From Ceratopteris richardii (Eukaryota > Streptophyta > Polypodiopsida > Polypodiales > Pteridaceae): 64,000 nt of DNA. Made by a program: the position numbers and the translations under genes. Shown here piece after piece: positions 11,163 through 20,106 of the stretch (position 1 is the stretch's first letter; each line of letters begins with the position of its first letter). The stretch lies in the NCBI GenBank assembly GCA_020310875.1, contig CM035422.1:51469894-51533893 (forward strand). The letters run 5' to 3'. A model generated the notes under the pieces. That model worked only from the letters and a program-made list of their open reading frames with translations, was not told the DNA's origin and ran no database searches.

Positions 11163-12174
11163 TGTTGAGCCCATAAAAGTCATATTGGTCAAAGTCAACT
11201 ATATTCAAAGTCAAAAGGTCAAAGTCAACAAGGTCAAAGTCAAAGTCAACAGGTGCAAAGTCAAGGTGCTAAAGTGCAGGTGTCAAAGTGCACAGGTAGT
11301 GCAAAATTAATTGTCCACAAAGGGTAAATTGGAGAAAGTGGGTTGCATGTTGCAGAGGTATTTCTCTAATTTCCCTAAGGTTCAAAGTGTTTTTAAAGTA
11401 TTTTGGAAGGTTCAAGTGAACCCTCTCTTATGTGCAAAAGTGAAGACTTAAAAGGAAATGTGAAGGTATGTGAAGCGGCAGCGTACGCACAGGGGAAAGT
11501 ATGGCCCCCCAATTAAAATTTTTGGTTTTAGTCTAAAGTCACTACAAGACAAAACAGGGAGTCGTTGGCTGCCACTTGTGAAGACAATCTTTGGACATCA
11601 AAGTGAGCACCAAGATACTCTTGCAGATAGGAGCGTACGTGAATTGACACACTCAAATCAAGGCAAGGACTATTCTTGGACAAGGCTAGAGTAAGCAAGA
11701 GAAGCATAGTCTAAGTGAAGCAAGAGAGAGAAGTGCAAGGGTCATCGGTGTGCGACGTAGAGAAGTGGAGTTGAAGGAGTGCATGGAGAGTGACTAAGGG
11801 ATCGTGCAGAGAGTGCTAAGCTAGTCCCCCAAGGATCTCAAGGTCTCCTTGCAGTGTGCGCGTGCCGATAGAAGGTATTCATTCCTCCCCCTTAGTGGAA
11901 GCTTAGTGCAAGGTGTGCACAAGGATAAGCTTGAAGTAGGTGGAAGTCTGGTGCAGAGGAGGCCGGCAGCAAGAAGACTTTGGGTATTTGGTAATTTGTA
12001 ATTGAGCACTCTGTGGGATTTTGCACAGAAGTATTGGCTTGTATTGTACTTCAACATTGTATTTGTCTTAATGTAATCAATCGGCAGAGGCTTCCAAGGT
12101 GTATTTTCTCTTCTTGTCTTTTCCTTTTCTCCTACAAACCCTCAAACTCCTTCTTGTCCAAGAATCCCCCAACA
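11163..12174 (+). repeat. Gypsy-1 3' LTR
   Basis: Begins TGTTGAGCCC and ends CCCCCAACA, giving TGTTG/CAACA inverted ends; the last 329 bp match the 5' LTR at 1-329. U3 opens with a W-box-like cluster. The sequence next to the end (GCTTG, 12175-12179) should be the target duplication, but the other side is outside the window. Confidence 0.85.
11187..11264 (-). promoter_or_regulatory. W-box cluster in Gypsy-1 U3
   Basis: Nine copies of [A/G]GTCAA (TTGAC[C/T] on the minus strand) fall within 78 bp, starting at 11187, 11193, 11209, 11217, 11223, 11232, 11238, 11244 and 11259. TTGACY is the core W-box bound by plant WRKY factors, which act in defence and wounding. WRKY control of this LTR is inference from motif density. 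Confidence 0.65.
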
Positions 12175-12525
12175 GCTTGTATATGTGTATATGTATGTAT
12201 GTACATATGTATATGTGTATATGCATGTATGTGCATGTGCATGTGTAAGTGTATATGCGTACATATGTGTATGTGTATGTGCATGTGTATGTGTGTGTAT
12301 ATGTATGTATGTGCATGTATATGTGTAAGTATATGTGTATGTGCATGTATATGTGTCTATGTATGTATGTGCATGTGTATGTGAGTGTACATGTGTGTAT
12401 GTGAGTGTATATGTGTGTATGTGTGTGATATATGTGCTGAGATATCAAGCTCAACATGTGATGATCCAGGATGACACGTACCAGTTTTTCGTTTCTCTGA
12501 CATGTATAGTGGTCACGCTGGTATA
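12175..12525. repeat. TATGTG/TGCATG microsatellite and short spacer
   Basis: From about 12179 to 12432 the sequence is an imperfect array of TATGTG, TATGTA and TGCATG units. The last 90 bp (12433-12525) are non-repetitive and unassigned; they could be outer Copia-3 LTR if that LTR is longer than I call it. Confidence 0.8.
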
Positions 12526-12813
12526 TGTCAGGGATACTTCATTGAGCTTTATTAGATTTATCTACCAAGAGTGATGGCACATTTGTTTCTTGCCAGCTCA
12601 CTCATTCGCAGACATTAGGTTTTTCCTTATGTACTGGTCTTTATATATTGCACTGGTTGTATTCTTGTTTTTAGGTCATTCTTGTACAATCCTTTTATGT
12701 AATAGAAGAAGAAGAAGAAGATCATTCTTCCTTGACTCAATCTGTGTGTGTGCTTCTCCTTGAGAGTGAGAGTGTGTGTGTGAGCTCTCTTCCTTATCTT
12801 CTTCCTCGTGACA
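12526..12813 (+). repeat. Copia-3 5' LTR (left boundary tentative)
   Basis: TGTCA at 12526 and TGACA at 12809-12813 form inverted ends, and the right end abuts the PBS. It contains a TATATA box-like element (about 12651) and an AAG repeat (12704-12720). No second copy is present to prove the left boundary. Confidence 0.5.
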
Positions 12814-12826
12814 TGGTATCAGAGCC
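12814..12826 (+). other. Copia-3 primer binding site
   Basis: TGGTATCAGAGCC directly after the LTR end; the canonical Ty1/copia site for tRNA-Met. Confidence 0.9.
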
Positions 12827-13263
12827 AGCGTGGCTGTAGAGAGCTCGTGGAGAAGGCGACGGTGAAGACTACGCGGCAAGGCGTGGAGAAAACGCGATTT
12901 CACAAACGGCCTCCGTTTGCTATGAAAATCGTCGTAAAGGTAGAAGACCTCAAAATACTTTCAAGAGTTATCCCTATAGGGTCACTTGTTTTTGTCAGAT
13001 CGAAGTATCGGAACCATCTCGGCCTCCGTTTCGAGCCCGCAAGGTGGGGCCCACAAAAAAACCAGGTCAGTTTCAGAAACTGTAACTTGCATTGTGTTGG
13101 GCAACACTCATATATTCCAGATTCAGAATTTCAAGCGATTCCGTGTACTCTTGATACACGAAAACTGTGTTTTTCTGAGATCAAACTGTCACGTCATAGT
13201 GCGATAGTATTCAAGGAGAAGTGCTGCTTGTAGTGTGTTGCGGTGTTGTGAATTGTTGCAGAA

Positions 13264-13986
13264 ATGGCAAACGCAGATGGAATGAGTCAGCTTATGAGTG
13301 ATAAGCTGGACAAGAACAACTTCCATGCTTGGAGATTCAGAATGACGAATTTCCTGATGGGAAAAGGCTACTGGAAGTACATCGAAGGAGAGAATGAAAA
13401 TGCTCCGCAGTTACCAGAAAGGAATCGGACTGCAGAATAGTTAAGAGCATATGAGGAATGGAATCAAGGAGCACGAAAGGTAATGTATTGGCTATCTGTT
13501 AGCATACAGGATAGCATGATTGGACACATACAGGATGCCAAGACTCCAAAAGAGGCTTGGAACTGTTTGGTCACTTTGTACGAGACCAATACAAAGGCAC
13601 GGAAATTGCAACTCAAGAACGAGCTGCATACATTGGAGAAAAAGAGCATGTCGGTAAGTGACTACACTCTAAAAATCAAAAGCATATGTGAGTCACTTGC
13701 ATCTATTGGCGTGAATGTAGATGATGATGATAAGGTGGAAGTGTGCCTTCGTGGTTTAGGAGCTGCATATAAGCAGTTCAGAACTTCTATACAGACCAGG
13801 GAAAATATTTCGAATTTTGCTGATTTGGTCTCTATGCTGATCATTGAAGAAAAGAATCTTGGTGAGGATTCAAACTCCCAAGGAAAGCCCAGTTCTGAGC
13901 AGGTATTCTACTCTGGCAGAGGAAGAGGCAGAGGTAGAGGTTTTGGAAGTGGAAGAGGAAACAGTAATCAAGACCAAGGTCAATAA
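13264..13986 (+). pseudogene. Copia-3 gag
   Basis: The region begins at ATG 13264 (MANADGMSQLMSDKLDKNNF), with the Copia gag hallmarks LDKNNFHAWRFRM, AKTPKEAWNCLVTLYE, KARKLQLKNELHTL, KIKSICESLASIG and CLRGLGAAYKQF (UBN2 family). A Gly/Arg-rich RGRGRG stretch follows. A knuckle-like segment lies near 14090-14130. Broken. Confidence 0.82.
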
Positions 13987-14204
13987 CAGAATCATGCAGG
14001 AGGAAGAGGACAGTTTCGAGGCAGGGAGAGCCAAAGAGGTCGCAGAAAATCCAAAGAAATGATTCAGGTAATGATAGTAAAGGATGCTGGAACTATGGTA
14101 AACCTGGACACTTTGAACGTGATTGCAGGTTAAAGAATCAAAATAACAGAAGGCAGCAAAACAACTATGCATCCACAAGTGCAGATGATTCTGAGAAGCT
14201 ATTT

Positions 14205-15480
14205 ATGGTTCAACATCACATGATGAATACGATGTCTGCTGGTGTTTCAAAATCGAATGATAATGTCTGGTATGTTGATTCAGGTGCTTCAAATCACATG
14301 ACCAGTCATGCAGAATGGTTTAGTAGTTTGCAGAAAATGCCAGTTCCTGGATATGTTGAAACAGGTGATGACACATCGCATCCTATTGAGCATACACGAA
14401 ACATAGCATTGTCTATGGAGGATGGAAAGGTAAAACATCTTGCTCATGTGCTGCATGTTCCAAATATAACAAAGAATCTGGTTTCTCTTGGATAAATGGT
14501 TGACCATGAATTACAAGTCAGGTTCAGTGCTGATGGATTATATGTAGAAGAGTACAAGCAGGATGGACGATTGGTTGCCAAAGGAAACAAAGTGGGTAGG
14601 ATGTTCACCTTAAATGTGAAGATTCCTGAAATGAATGCATCCATGTTTGCAAAAGGTGCAGGAGTTATTGCAGATATAGAGATATGGCACAAACGGATTG
14701 GACATGCAAACTTGCAAAGGCTGAAACTGATGCAGTCACAGGAGATTCTCCATGGACTACCAAATTTCAAAGTTGTAGAAATGCAAAAGGTATGTGCAGC
14801 ATGTCAATTTGGTAAACAATCAAGAGCATCATTTCCACATGACAAGCATGTTAGTGAGAATGTACTAGAAGTAGTACGTACAGATGTTTGGGGTCGAGCA
14901 AAGACCACATCTATGGGCGGTTGCAGGTTTTATGTTACTTTCATTGATGACCATACACGCAAAGTATGGGTATATTTCATGAAAGAGAAGAACGAGGTGT
15001 TTACTCACTTCCATAATTTTAAAGTTATGGTGGAAAAGCAGACAGGGAAGTACATTCAAACATTAAGATCTGATGGAGGAGGTGAATACATGTCAAATGA
15101 GTTCAGCAGTTTTCTAAAAAATCATGGAATTCGGCGTCAGTTTTCATGCAGGTACACACCACAATAGAATGGTGTTGCTGAACGCAAAAATAGACATATT
15201 GCAGAAATAGCAAGAGCCTTGATGGCTGAGAAGAATATGCCTCATTGTTATTAGGCAGAAGCTATGCATACTGCTGTATACATCATGAACAGAACTCCGA
15301 CTGTTGTTGTACATTAAGTTACACTTGAAGAGAAGTTTACAGGTACAAAGCCAAACTTATCACATCTGAAAGTTTTTGGCTGTATTGCATATGTACATGT
15401 TCTAGATGAGTTGAGGATGAAGCTTGATCCGAAAGTAGAAAAATGTGTCTTCATTGGATATTCCCTTGAGCAAAAGGGGT
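14205..15480 (+). pseudogene. Copia-3 protease, GAG-pre-integrase and integrase region
   Basis: The protease signature is WYVDSGASNHMT at about 14268. GAG-pre-integrase follows (EIWHKRIGHANLQRL, CAACQFGKQSRASF), then the integrase core with VRTDVWG, FIDDHTRKVW and RSDGGGEY, and later the integrase tail (VEKCVFIGYSLEQKGYKCYN). The order fits Ty1/copia. Several lesions are present. Confidence 0.82.
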
Positions 15481-15509
15481 ACAAATGTTATAACCCACTC
15501 ACACGATAG

Positions 15510-17157
15510 GTGAAGGTGAGCAAAGATGTGGTATTTGATGAAATGTCAAGCTTCTATGCAGATGCCAAAGAAGGACTAAATCTTGAACCAAATGACAAAG
15601 CAAAAGCTGAAAAATCTAGTGCAGAATCTCAAGTTTTGAGTGGACCAGATGCATCACCAAGCAATAGCTCCAACTCAAATCCATGGAGTGGAAGATTGCG
15701 TGGAAATTTGAGTCCAGCAAATTCATCAAATACATCCAAGAAAGGTAAAGAAAAGCTTTCTGCTGATAGTAAAACAGGTGCAGGTTTTGAAGACGTTGAT
15801 GGAGATTCAAGCGGTTCAAAGAGTCTTGATGAGGAACTTGGATTGCCCTCTGTGAAGACTCCAGGAGTAAGAAGGGCACATGCAGATGATACAATAAGAA
15901 GTGACCCAGTACCAAGAAGATCTGGGAGGATGCGTAATTCAGTGCAACGATTGACATATGATAGTTACATGGCTCACCATTGTGCCTACATGACAAAGGT
16001 AATACAAGATGCTGAACCTTCTTGTTTTGAAGATGCAATTGGTAATGCAGATTGGGAAAAAGCTATGGATGAGGAGATGGCTGCACTTTATGGAAATGAT
16101 ACATGGAAGCTAGTTCCATTGCCGCAAGGAAAGAAATCCATAGGCTGCAAATGGGTTTACAAGGTAAAGCATAATGTTGATGGTAGCATAAGCAGGTATA
16201 AAGCACGATTGGTAGCTAAAGGTTATGCACAGACATATAGCATTGATTATGAGGAAACATTCAGCCTTGTAGCTAAAATGTCTACTGTCAGAACACTTGT
16301 TGCATTAGCTACAGCAAAAGGATGGACTTTGCATCAGATGGATGTGAAGAATGCTTTCCTACATGGTGAGTTACAAGAAGAAGTATATATGGACCAGCCA
16401 CAAGGATATGAAGATTCAAAGCATCCAGAATATGTTTGCAGGTTGCAAAAGGCTTTGTATGGGCTGAAGCAGGCTCCGCGTGCATGGCATGCAAGGATTG
16501 CTGATTACCTAACCAGCATTGGGTTTTCTATGTGTGATGCAGATCATTCACTATATGCAAGGAAGGCTGATGATGGCATCACTATTGTAGCTATTTATGT
16601 TGATGATCTAATTGTAGGTGGTGATAATGAAGAAAGCATCAAAGAGGTAAAGAAACTTCTTATGCAGGAATTTGACATGAAAGATCTTGGTGTGCTGCGC
16701 TATTTCTTGGGCATTGAGTTTATACATACAGAAACAGGTATATGGATGTCCCAAAGGCAATATGCCTTGAATATGCTGCAAAAGTATGGTACGGCTGATT
16801 GTAAGCCAATTTCTATGCCTTTAGATCAGAATTTGAAATTGGATACTACATCAGGTGAAGCATTGGAAAATGCTACTATGTACAGGAAAATTGTGGGAAG
16901 TCTTATATATCTTACAATTACAAGGCCTGATTTAAGCTACACTATTGGACTTGAAAGTCAGTTTATGCAAGTTCCTAGGAAGCCACATTTGGATGCTCTG
17001 AGGCACACTCTACGTTATGTAAGTGCTACTTTGGATTATGCATTGTTTTATGAAGCTGGTGTAGATTTGCAGGTTCATAAATACACCGATGCAGATTGGG
17101 CCAGTAATACTCCAGATAGAAGATCTACTAGTGGCTTTCTTTTCTCACTTGGAGGTG
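15510..17157 (+). pseudogene. Copia-3 reverse transcriptase and partial RNase H
   Basis: About 550 codons. A Ser/Asn-rich linker precedes the RT block: [54 protein letters not shown] and catalytic YVDDLIVGG. RNase H starts with YTDADWASNTPDRRSTSGF and stops there, running into a microsatellite, so the later RNase H motifs are absent. It is the longest preserved part of Copia-3. Confidence 0.87.
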
Positions 17158-17240
17158 CTGTATATGTGTATATGTGTATATGTGTATATGTGTGAATGTG
17201 ATCTTCATGTATGTGTATATGTGCATATGAATAAGTGTGA
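17157..17240. repeat. TATGTG microsatellite at the Copia-3 break
   Basis: TATATGTG units begin inside what should be RNase H coding sequence and fade out by about 17240. The unit is the same as in the tract at 12179-12432 on the other side of Copia-3. Confidence 0.8.
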
Positions 17241-17303
17241 ATATGCTAATTAGTGAAAATAAAACAATTCAAATGATATACAAAGAATGGAAATTGTACT
17301 TAC

Positions 17304-17346
17304 AATATTCAGCCATATTTTTTGCTTGGTTAACTTCTTGAATAAC
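17304..17346 (-). other. Possible 43-nt internal exon
   Basis: On the minus strand a 43-nt segment is bounded by TTTATTGCAG (3' splice site) and GTAAGT (5' splice site). It could read VIQEVNQAKNMAEY. It may belong to a gene inside the CACTA-type element or to a host gene; no other exon was recognised nearby. Weak evidence. Confidence 0.3.
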
Positions 17347-17348
17347 CT

Positions 17349-17465
17349 GCAATAAAGAGAGAGAGAGAGAGAGATCAAAAGAGAAAGAGAAAGAGAGATA
17401 ATTCAAAGAGAAAGAGGTAGAGAGAAGAGAAATAGGGATAGAGAGAGAGAGAGAATAAGATAGAG
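17349..17465. repeat. GA-rich simple repeat
   Basis: Runs of GAGAGA and AAAGAGAAAGAG, imperfect. Confidence 0.85.
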
Positions 17466-17700
17466 ATTAAACAAAAGAGCAATTCAGCAAGTGATTGTTT
17501 CAGCTCGTAAGCACATTGCAATTGTGAACGTTGGAGAGCTCTTCCATCAGATGCATGTAGATGTCGATCGAAAAGCCTCCAATGTTTTTATTTTTTTTGT
17601 CAAAAAATTGTAGTAGAATTGATGCTAAACCATCATATATGCATGTTCAAAATGTACCGCATAAGTGATGCGTTTTAATGTCCTTTATGCAACATAGAGA

Positions 17701-17831
17701 GCATCACTTATGCGACACAGAGAGCATCGCTTATGCGACACAGAGAGCATCGCTTATGCGACACAGAGAGCATCGCTTATGCGACACAGAGAGCATCGCT
17801 TATGCGACACAGAGAACATCGCTTATGTGAT
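17701..17831. repeat. 23-bp subterminal minisatellite of the CACTA-type end
   Basis: Units start GCATCGCTTATGCGACACAG at 17701, 17724, 17747, 17770, 17793 and (partial) 17816. Five full units and one part, nearly identical. Confidence 0.9.
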
Positions 17832-18010
17832 GCTTTTTTATTTCATCGCTTTCGCAATGCACGTTGCTATACATGTCAAAACAAACGTCGAAGGTTTTGT
17901 CGTTTAACCAGCGTTGAGCACTTGATGCTCGTTGTGATGCTTGATGCAATTATATAGCGATGAAATTGTGTTATGTTAACCATTGCTATGCGCCTATATT
18001 CCTTGTAGTG

Positions 18011-18156
18011 CAAATATACAGTTCATGGTCTCTCAAATGATGATGTTATTATTTCTTATAGCATTTTATTTTGTGGGCTATATAAGCTCATAGACTATGA
18101 AAAATTTATGAATGATTAAGCATATGTAGTTCATGATTCTTAGGCTATGTCAGATG
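18011..18156 (+). pseudogene. Copia-4 protease/GAG-pre-integrase fragment, left part
   Basis: A plus-strand frame shows a GLYKL motif about 18075 and a VVHDS-like segment at its right edge, typical of the region just before the Copia GAG-pre-integrase zinc domain. The next part (LWHVAFGHLNF) starts at 18859 beyond the solo LTR. The identification rests on short motifs plus the exact insertion boundaries. Confidence 0.65.
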
Positions 18157-18848
18157 TGTGGGAATTGAACTCATGACCTACTGGCTAAGAGTATGATGGG
18201 CTAACCACTTGCCCCAAAAGCCATGGTTGAGGATTAATTCCTAATCCTCCCTCTTAGAGTGTGGTTCAACTATCTCCTACCTATCATATCTTGAGTTTAA
18301 CACTCTCTTCCCCTTCTAGAGATCATTATCCTCAATGATCAATCCTTGATCTCCCCTTGAATTGATGACTTCACCCTCTCATAGTCTCTTGAACCTTCTT
18401 GTTCTCAACCTTGGTCTCTTGATCCCTTGATCTCAACCTCAGTATCTTGAACCTTGCCTTTCCGCTTATAGGGCACTTGCCTACCGACTTGCTTTGCTCA
18501 CAACCTTGGTCTCTTGAGCACCTTGTTCTCAGCCTTAGTATCTTGAACTTGGTTCTCACCCATGCTAGATATCTTGGATCCTCAATCTAGTGCTTTCATT
18601 GGAAAGCTCATTCTGAGAGCTTTCTAGTGGTGTGTGTGTGTGTGTGTCTCCTCCCATCCATATATACCCTCTTGTACTCTAAAATTACTAATGTTCTAGA
18701 ATAGTCTAGTGTCAACATGTGGCCAACATGCAACACATATCCCCATTACTACCAAGTACCTTAGGGTATCCCCTGAGCTTGGGACCTTGGCTAGCTGGCC
18801 ATTGTCCCTCACAAACATGGATTGATCCCTATGGATCAATGTCTGACA
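18157..18848. repeat. Solo LTR inserted in Copia-4
   Basis: 692 bp starting TGTGGGAATTG and ending GTCTGACA, flanked on both sides by AGATG (18152-18156 and 18849-18853). It holds a TATATA box-like element near 18659 and a GT run (18632-18648). Copia-4 sequence resumes right after the duplication. No internal domain is present, so it is a recombination remnant of a full LTR element of unknown family. Confidence 0.75.
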
Positions 18849-18933
18849 AGATGCAAAACTTTGGCATGTAGCATTTGGTCACTTGAATTTTGCTATTTTA
18901 ATACACTTGCAGAAATCCAAAATGGTGTCCATC
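18849..18933 (+). pseudogene. Copia-4 GAG-pre-integrase fragment, middle part
   Basis: Contains LWHVAFGHLNFAILIHLQK, matching the Copia GAG-pre-integrase zinc domain (consensus LWHxRFGHLNF). It stops at the Gypsy-2 insertion; CCATC (18929-18933) is the target duplication. Confidence 0.75.
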
Positions 18934-18984
18934 TGTTTGTTATTGATCTTTGGAGTTGTCCTCTCCAATAATTTAGCATAAAGA

Positions 18985-20065
18985 TGTTGGGAGTGATGGT
19001 TGGATGCACTCAGAAGATTGAGTTGGTGCTGCTATACCTGCTTCACACCGGCCCTCCTTTGATTCCAGATATGCTTAGTACACACCTTAAGATTTCAAAT
19101 GATACCAAGAAAGCATATATGTACTTTGCAAATGATATGTGTAATGACCAAATCAAAACAGATAACTTGGCACTTCAAAAATCAAGAAAAACTTTCTATT
19201 TCTGTAGTGACACCTGCTCAGTCTTTCACTCAGTGTGACCAGCACACTTACAATTCATCTAATTCCTTCTGGACATATTAAATTAGCTTAACAAGCTACC
19301 ATTTGCAAGTGGAATGAGCAGAAATGATAAACTACTCACTGAGAAATCAATTTAGCAAAATTATATGTACCCCCGACTTTTTAGGAACTCTGCAGACACA
19401 GACCAGTGTGCACTTCGACTGATATTTCTCCGAGATGGCTGATCCAATTGATTTGAAACTTTGTAGGTGTATAGTAGACTTGGAGCTGGTTCCAATGTGC
19501 TTTGAATCACTTGATTTGGTTTAGTATATCCTGAGATATGCTCCTTTAAAGTTGACAGACTTGGAGATGATGACTCAGAGAAAACAGAGATGATGAATGT
19601 AAATCTTTCTATTAGTTCACATGAATGTACAATCTCATTGGCTTGATAGATGTAGCCCAATGAGTTGGAGATGTGTAGGCTATGGTGTAGCACTCACACA
19701 CTCTATAATCAAGAATATTTGCCTCGGGAATGGTGAAGGACACCCGTGACTTTTCAAGTACAACTTATATAATAATGAGTGATAGTTTGAATTCAAATTT
19801 GAATTCTTGGCTCCCTTCAATCACTCCTCTAAAAGTAGGGAGATATTCTCTCTACTAAACCATTCACTTTTTCCACGACTAATCAAGTAGGTAAGTGATT
19901 TATATGAGATGCCAAGTCATATAGACTTTTACAATGGGTAAAGAGGTAAGAACTTATAGACATAAGTTCATATGGAACTTGCTTCAAATGAAGCCTTGAT
20001 AAAAGTTGTCCAAGCTAATCTTCCAAGGTTCCAAGCCAAGTGTGAAGGCTTGAAATGCACCAACA
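18985..20065 (-). repeat. Copia-2 3' LTR
   Basis: 1,081 bp, TGTTG/CAACA ends; second copy at 24360-25440. Confidence 0.95.
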
Positions 20066-20066
20066 A

Positions 20067-20080
20067 CTCCCCCTCAAGCC
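20067..20080 (-). other. Copia-2 polypurine tract
   Basis: GGCTTGAGGGGGAG on the minus strand, directly before the 3' LTR; same motif as in Copia-1. Confidence 0.75.
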
Positions 20081-20106
20081 AAACACTTTGGCTTAAGTCT
20101 TCATCT

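Larger units (their letters stand above)
1..12174 (+). mobile_element. Gypsy-1: non-autonomous Ty3/gypsy-type LTR element, split by Copia-1
   Basis: The element runs off the left edge. Its 5' LTR ends at 329, followed by a primer-binding-site-like stretch, then gag, zinc knuckles, a retropepsin domain and an unassigned reading frame, and a 3' LTR at 11163-12174 with TGTTG/CAACA ends. No reverse transcriptase, RNase H or integrase motif is visible between 6753 and 11162, so it looks like a gag-protease derivative resembling plant TR-GAG elements. The shared 329 bp of the two LTRs differ at roughly 13-16% of positions by eye, so it is old. Copia-1 sits 30 bp downstream of the 5' LTR. The coding part is broken in a few places. 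Confidence 0.8.
12526..17157 (+). mobile_element. Copia-3: Ty1/copia element, 3'-truncated
   Basis: A probable 288-bp 5' LTR, a tRNA-Met PBS, then gag, protease, integrase, RT and part of RNase H on the plus strand. The RNase H stops at about 17157, where a TATGTG microsatellite begins; the end of pol and the 3' LTR are missing. It is a different family from Copia-1/2. The coding part is old and broken in several places. With one LTR, age cannot be measured here. Confidence 0.85.
17240..18010 (-). mobile_element. CACTA-type DNA transposon, one terminus
   Basis: Read from 18010 leftward on the minus strand, the sequence starts CACTACAAGGAATATAGGCG, the terminal motif of plant CACTA (En/Spm) transposons. 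Inside it, short words such as GCGATG, ATAGCAACG and AAAGCGATGAA recur in both orientations, as CACTA subterminal repeats do. Copia-4 coding sequence resumes immediately at 18011, so the boundary is exact. The opposite terminus was not found between 12,175 and 17,500; it may lie outside the window or be lost. The left limit given is arbitrary. No transposase domain is recognised. Confidence 0.65.

Noticed and set aside
11540-11555. CACTACAAGACA as the missing left CACTA terminus
   Set aside because: It lies inside the Gypsy-1 3' LTR, has no subterminal repeats next to it, and lacks the CAA target duplication expected from 18011-18013.
12013-12457. Open frames on both strands rich in Cys/Val/Tyr or His/Thr
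   Set aside because: Translation of the TATGTG microsatellite.
12814-12826. Possible tRNA gene remnants at PBS sites (also 335, 5690, 24347, 41324, 50713)
   Set aside because: Only 12-18 nt match tRNA 3' ends and all sit next to LTRs, so they are primer binding sites.
12808-13233. 141-codon frame between PBS and Copia-3 gag
   Set aside because: It overlaps the PBS and leader; no gag or other domain; true gag starts at 13264.
17710-17957. Two overlapping repeat-protein frames (MRHREHRLCDTES)
   Set aside because: They are the 23-bp CACTA subterminal units read in frame; there is no start or domain context.
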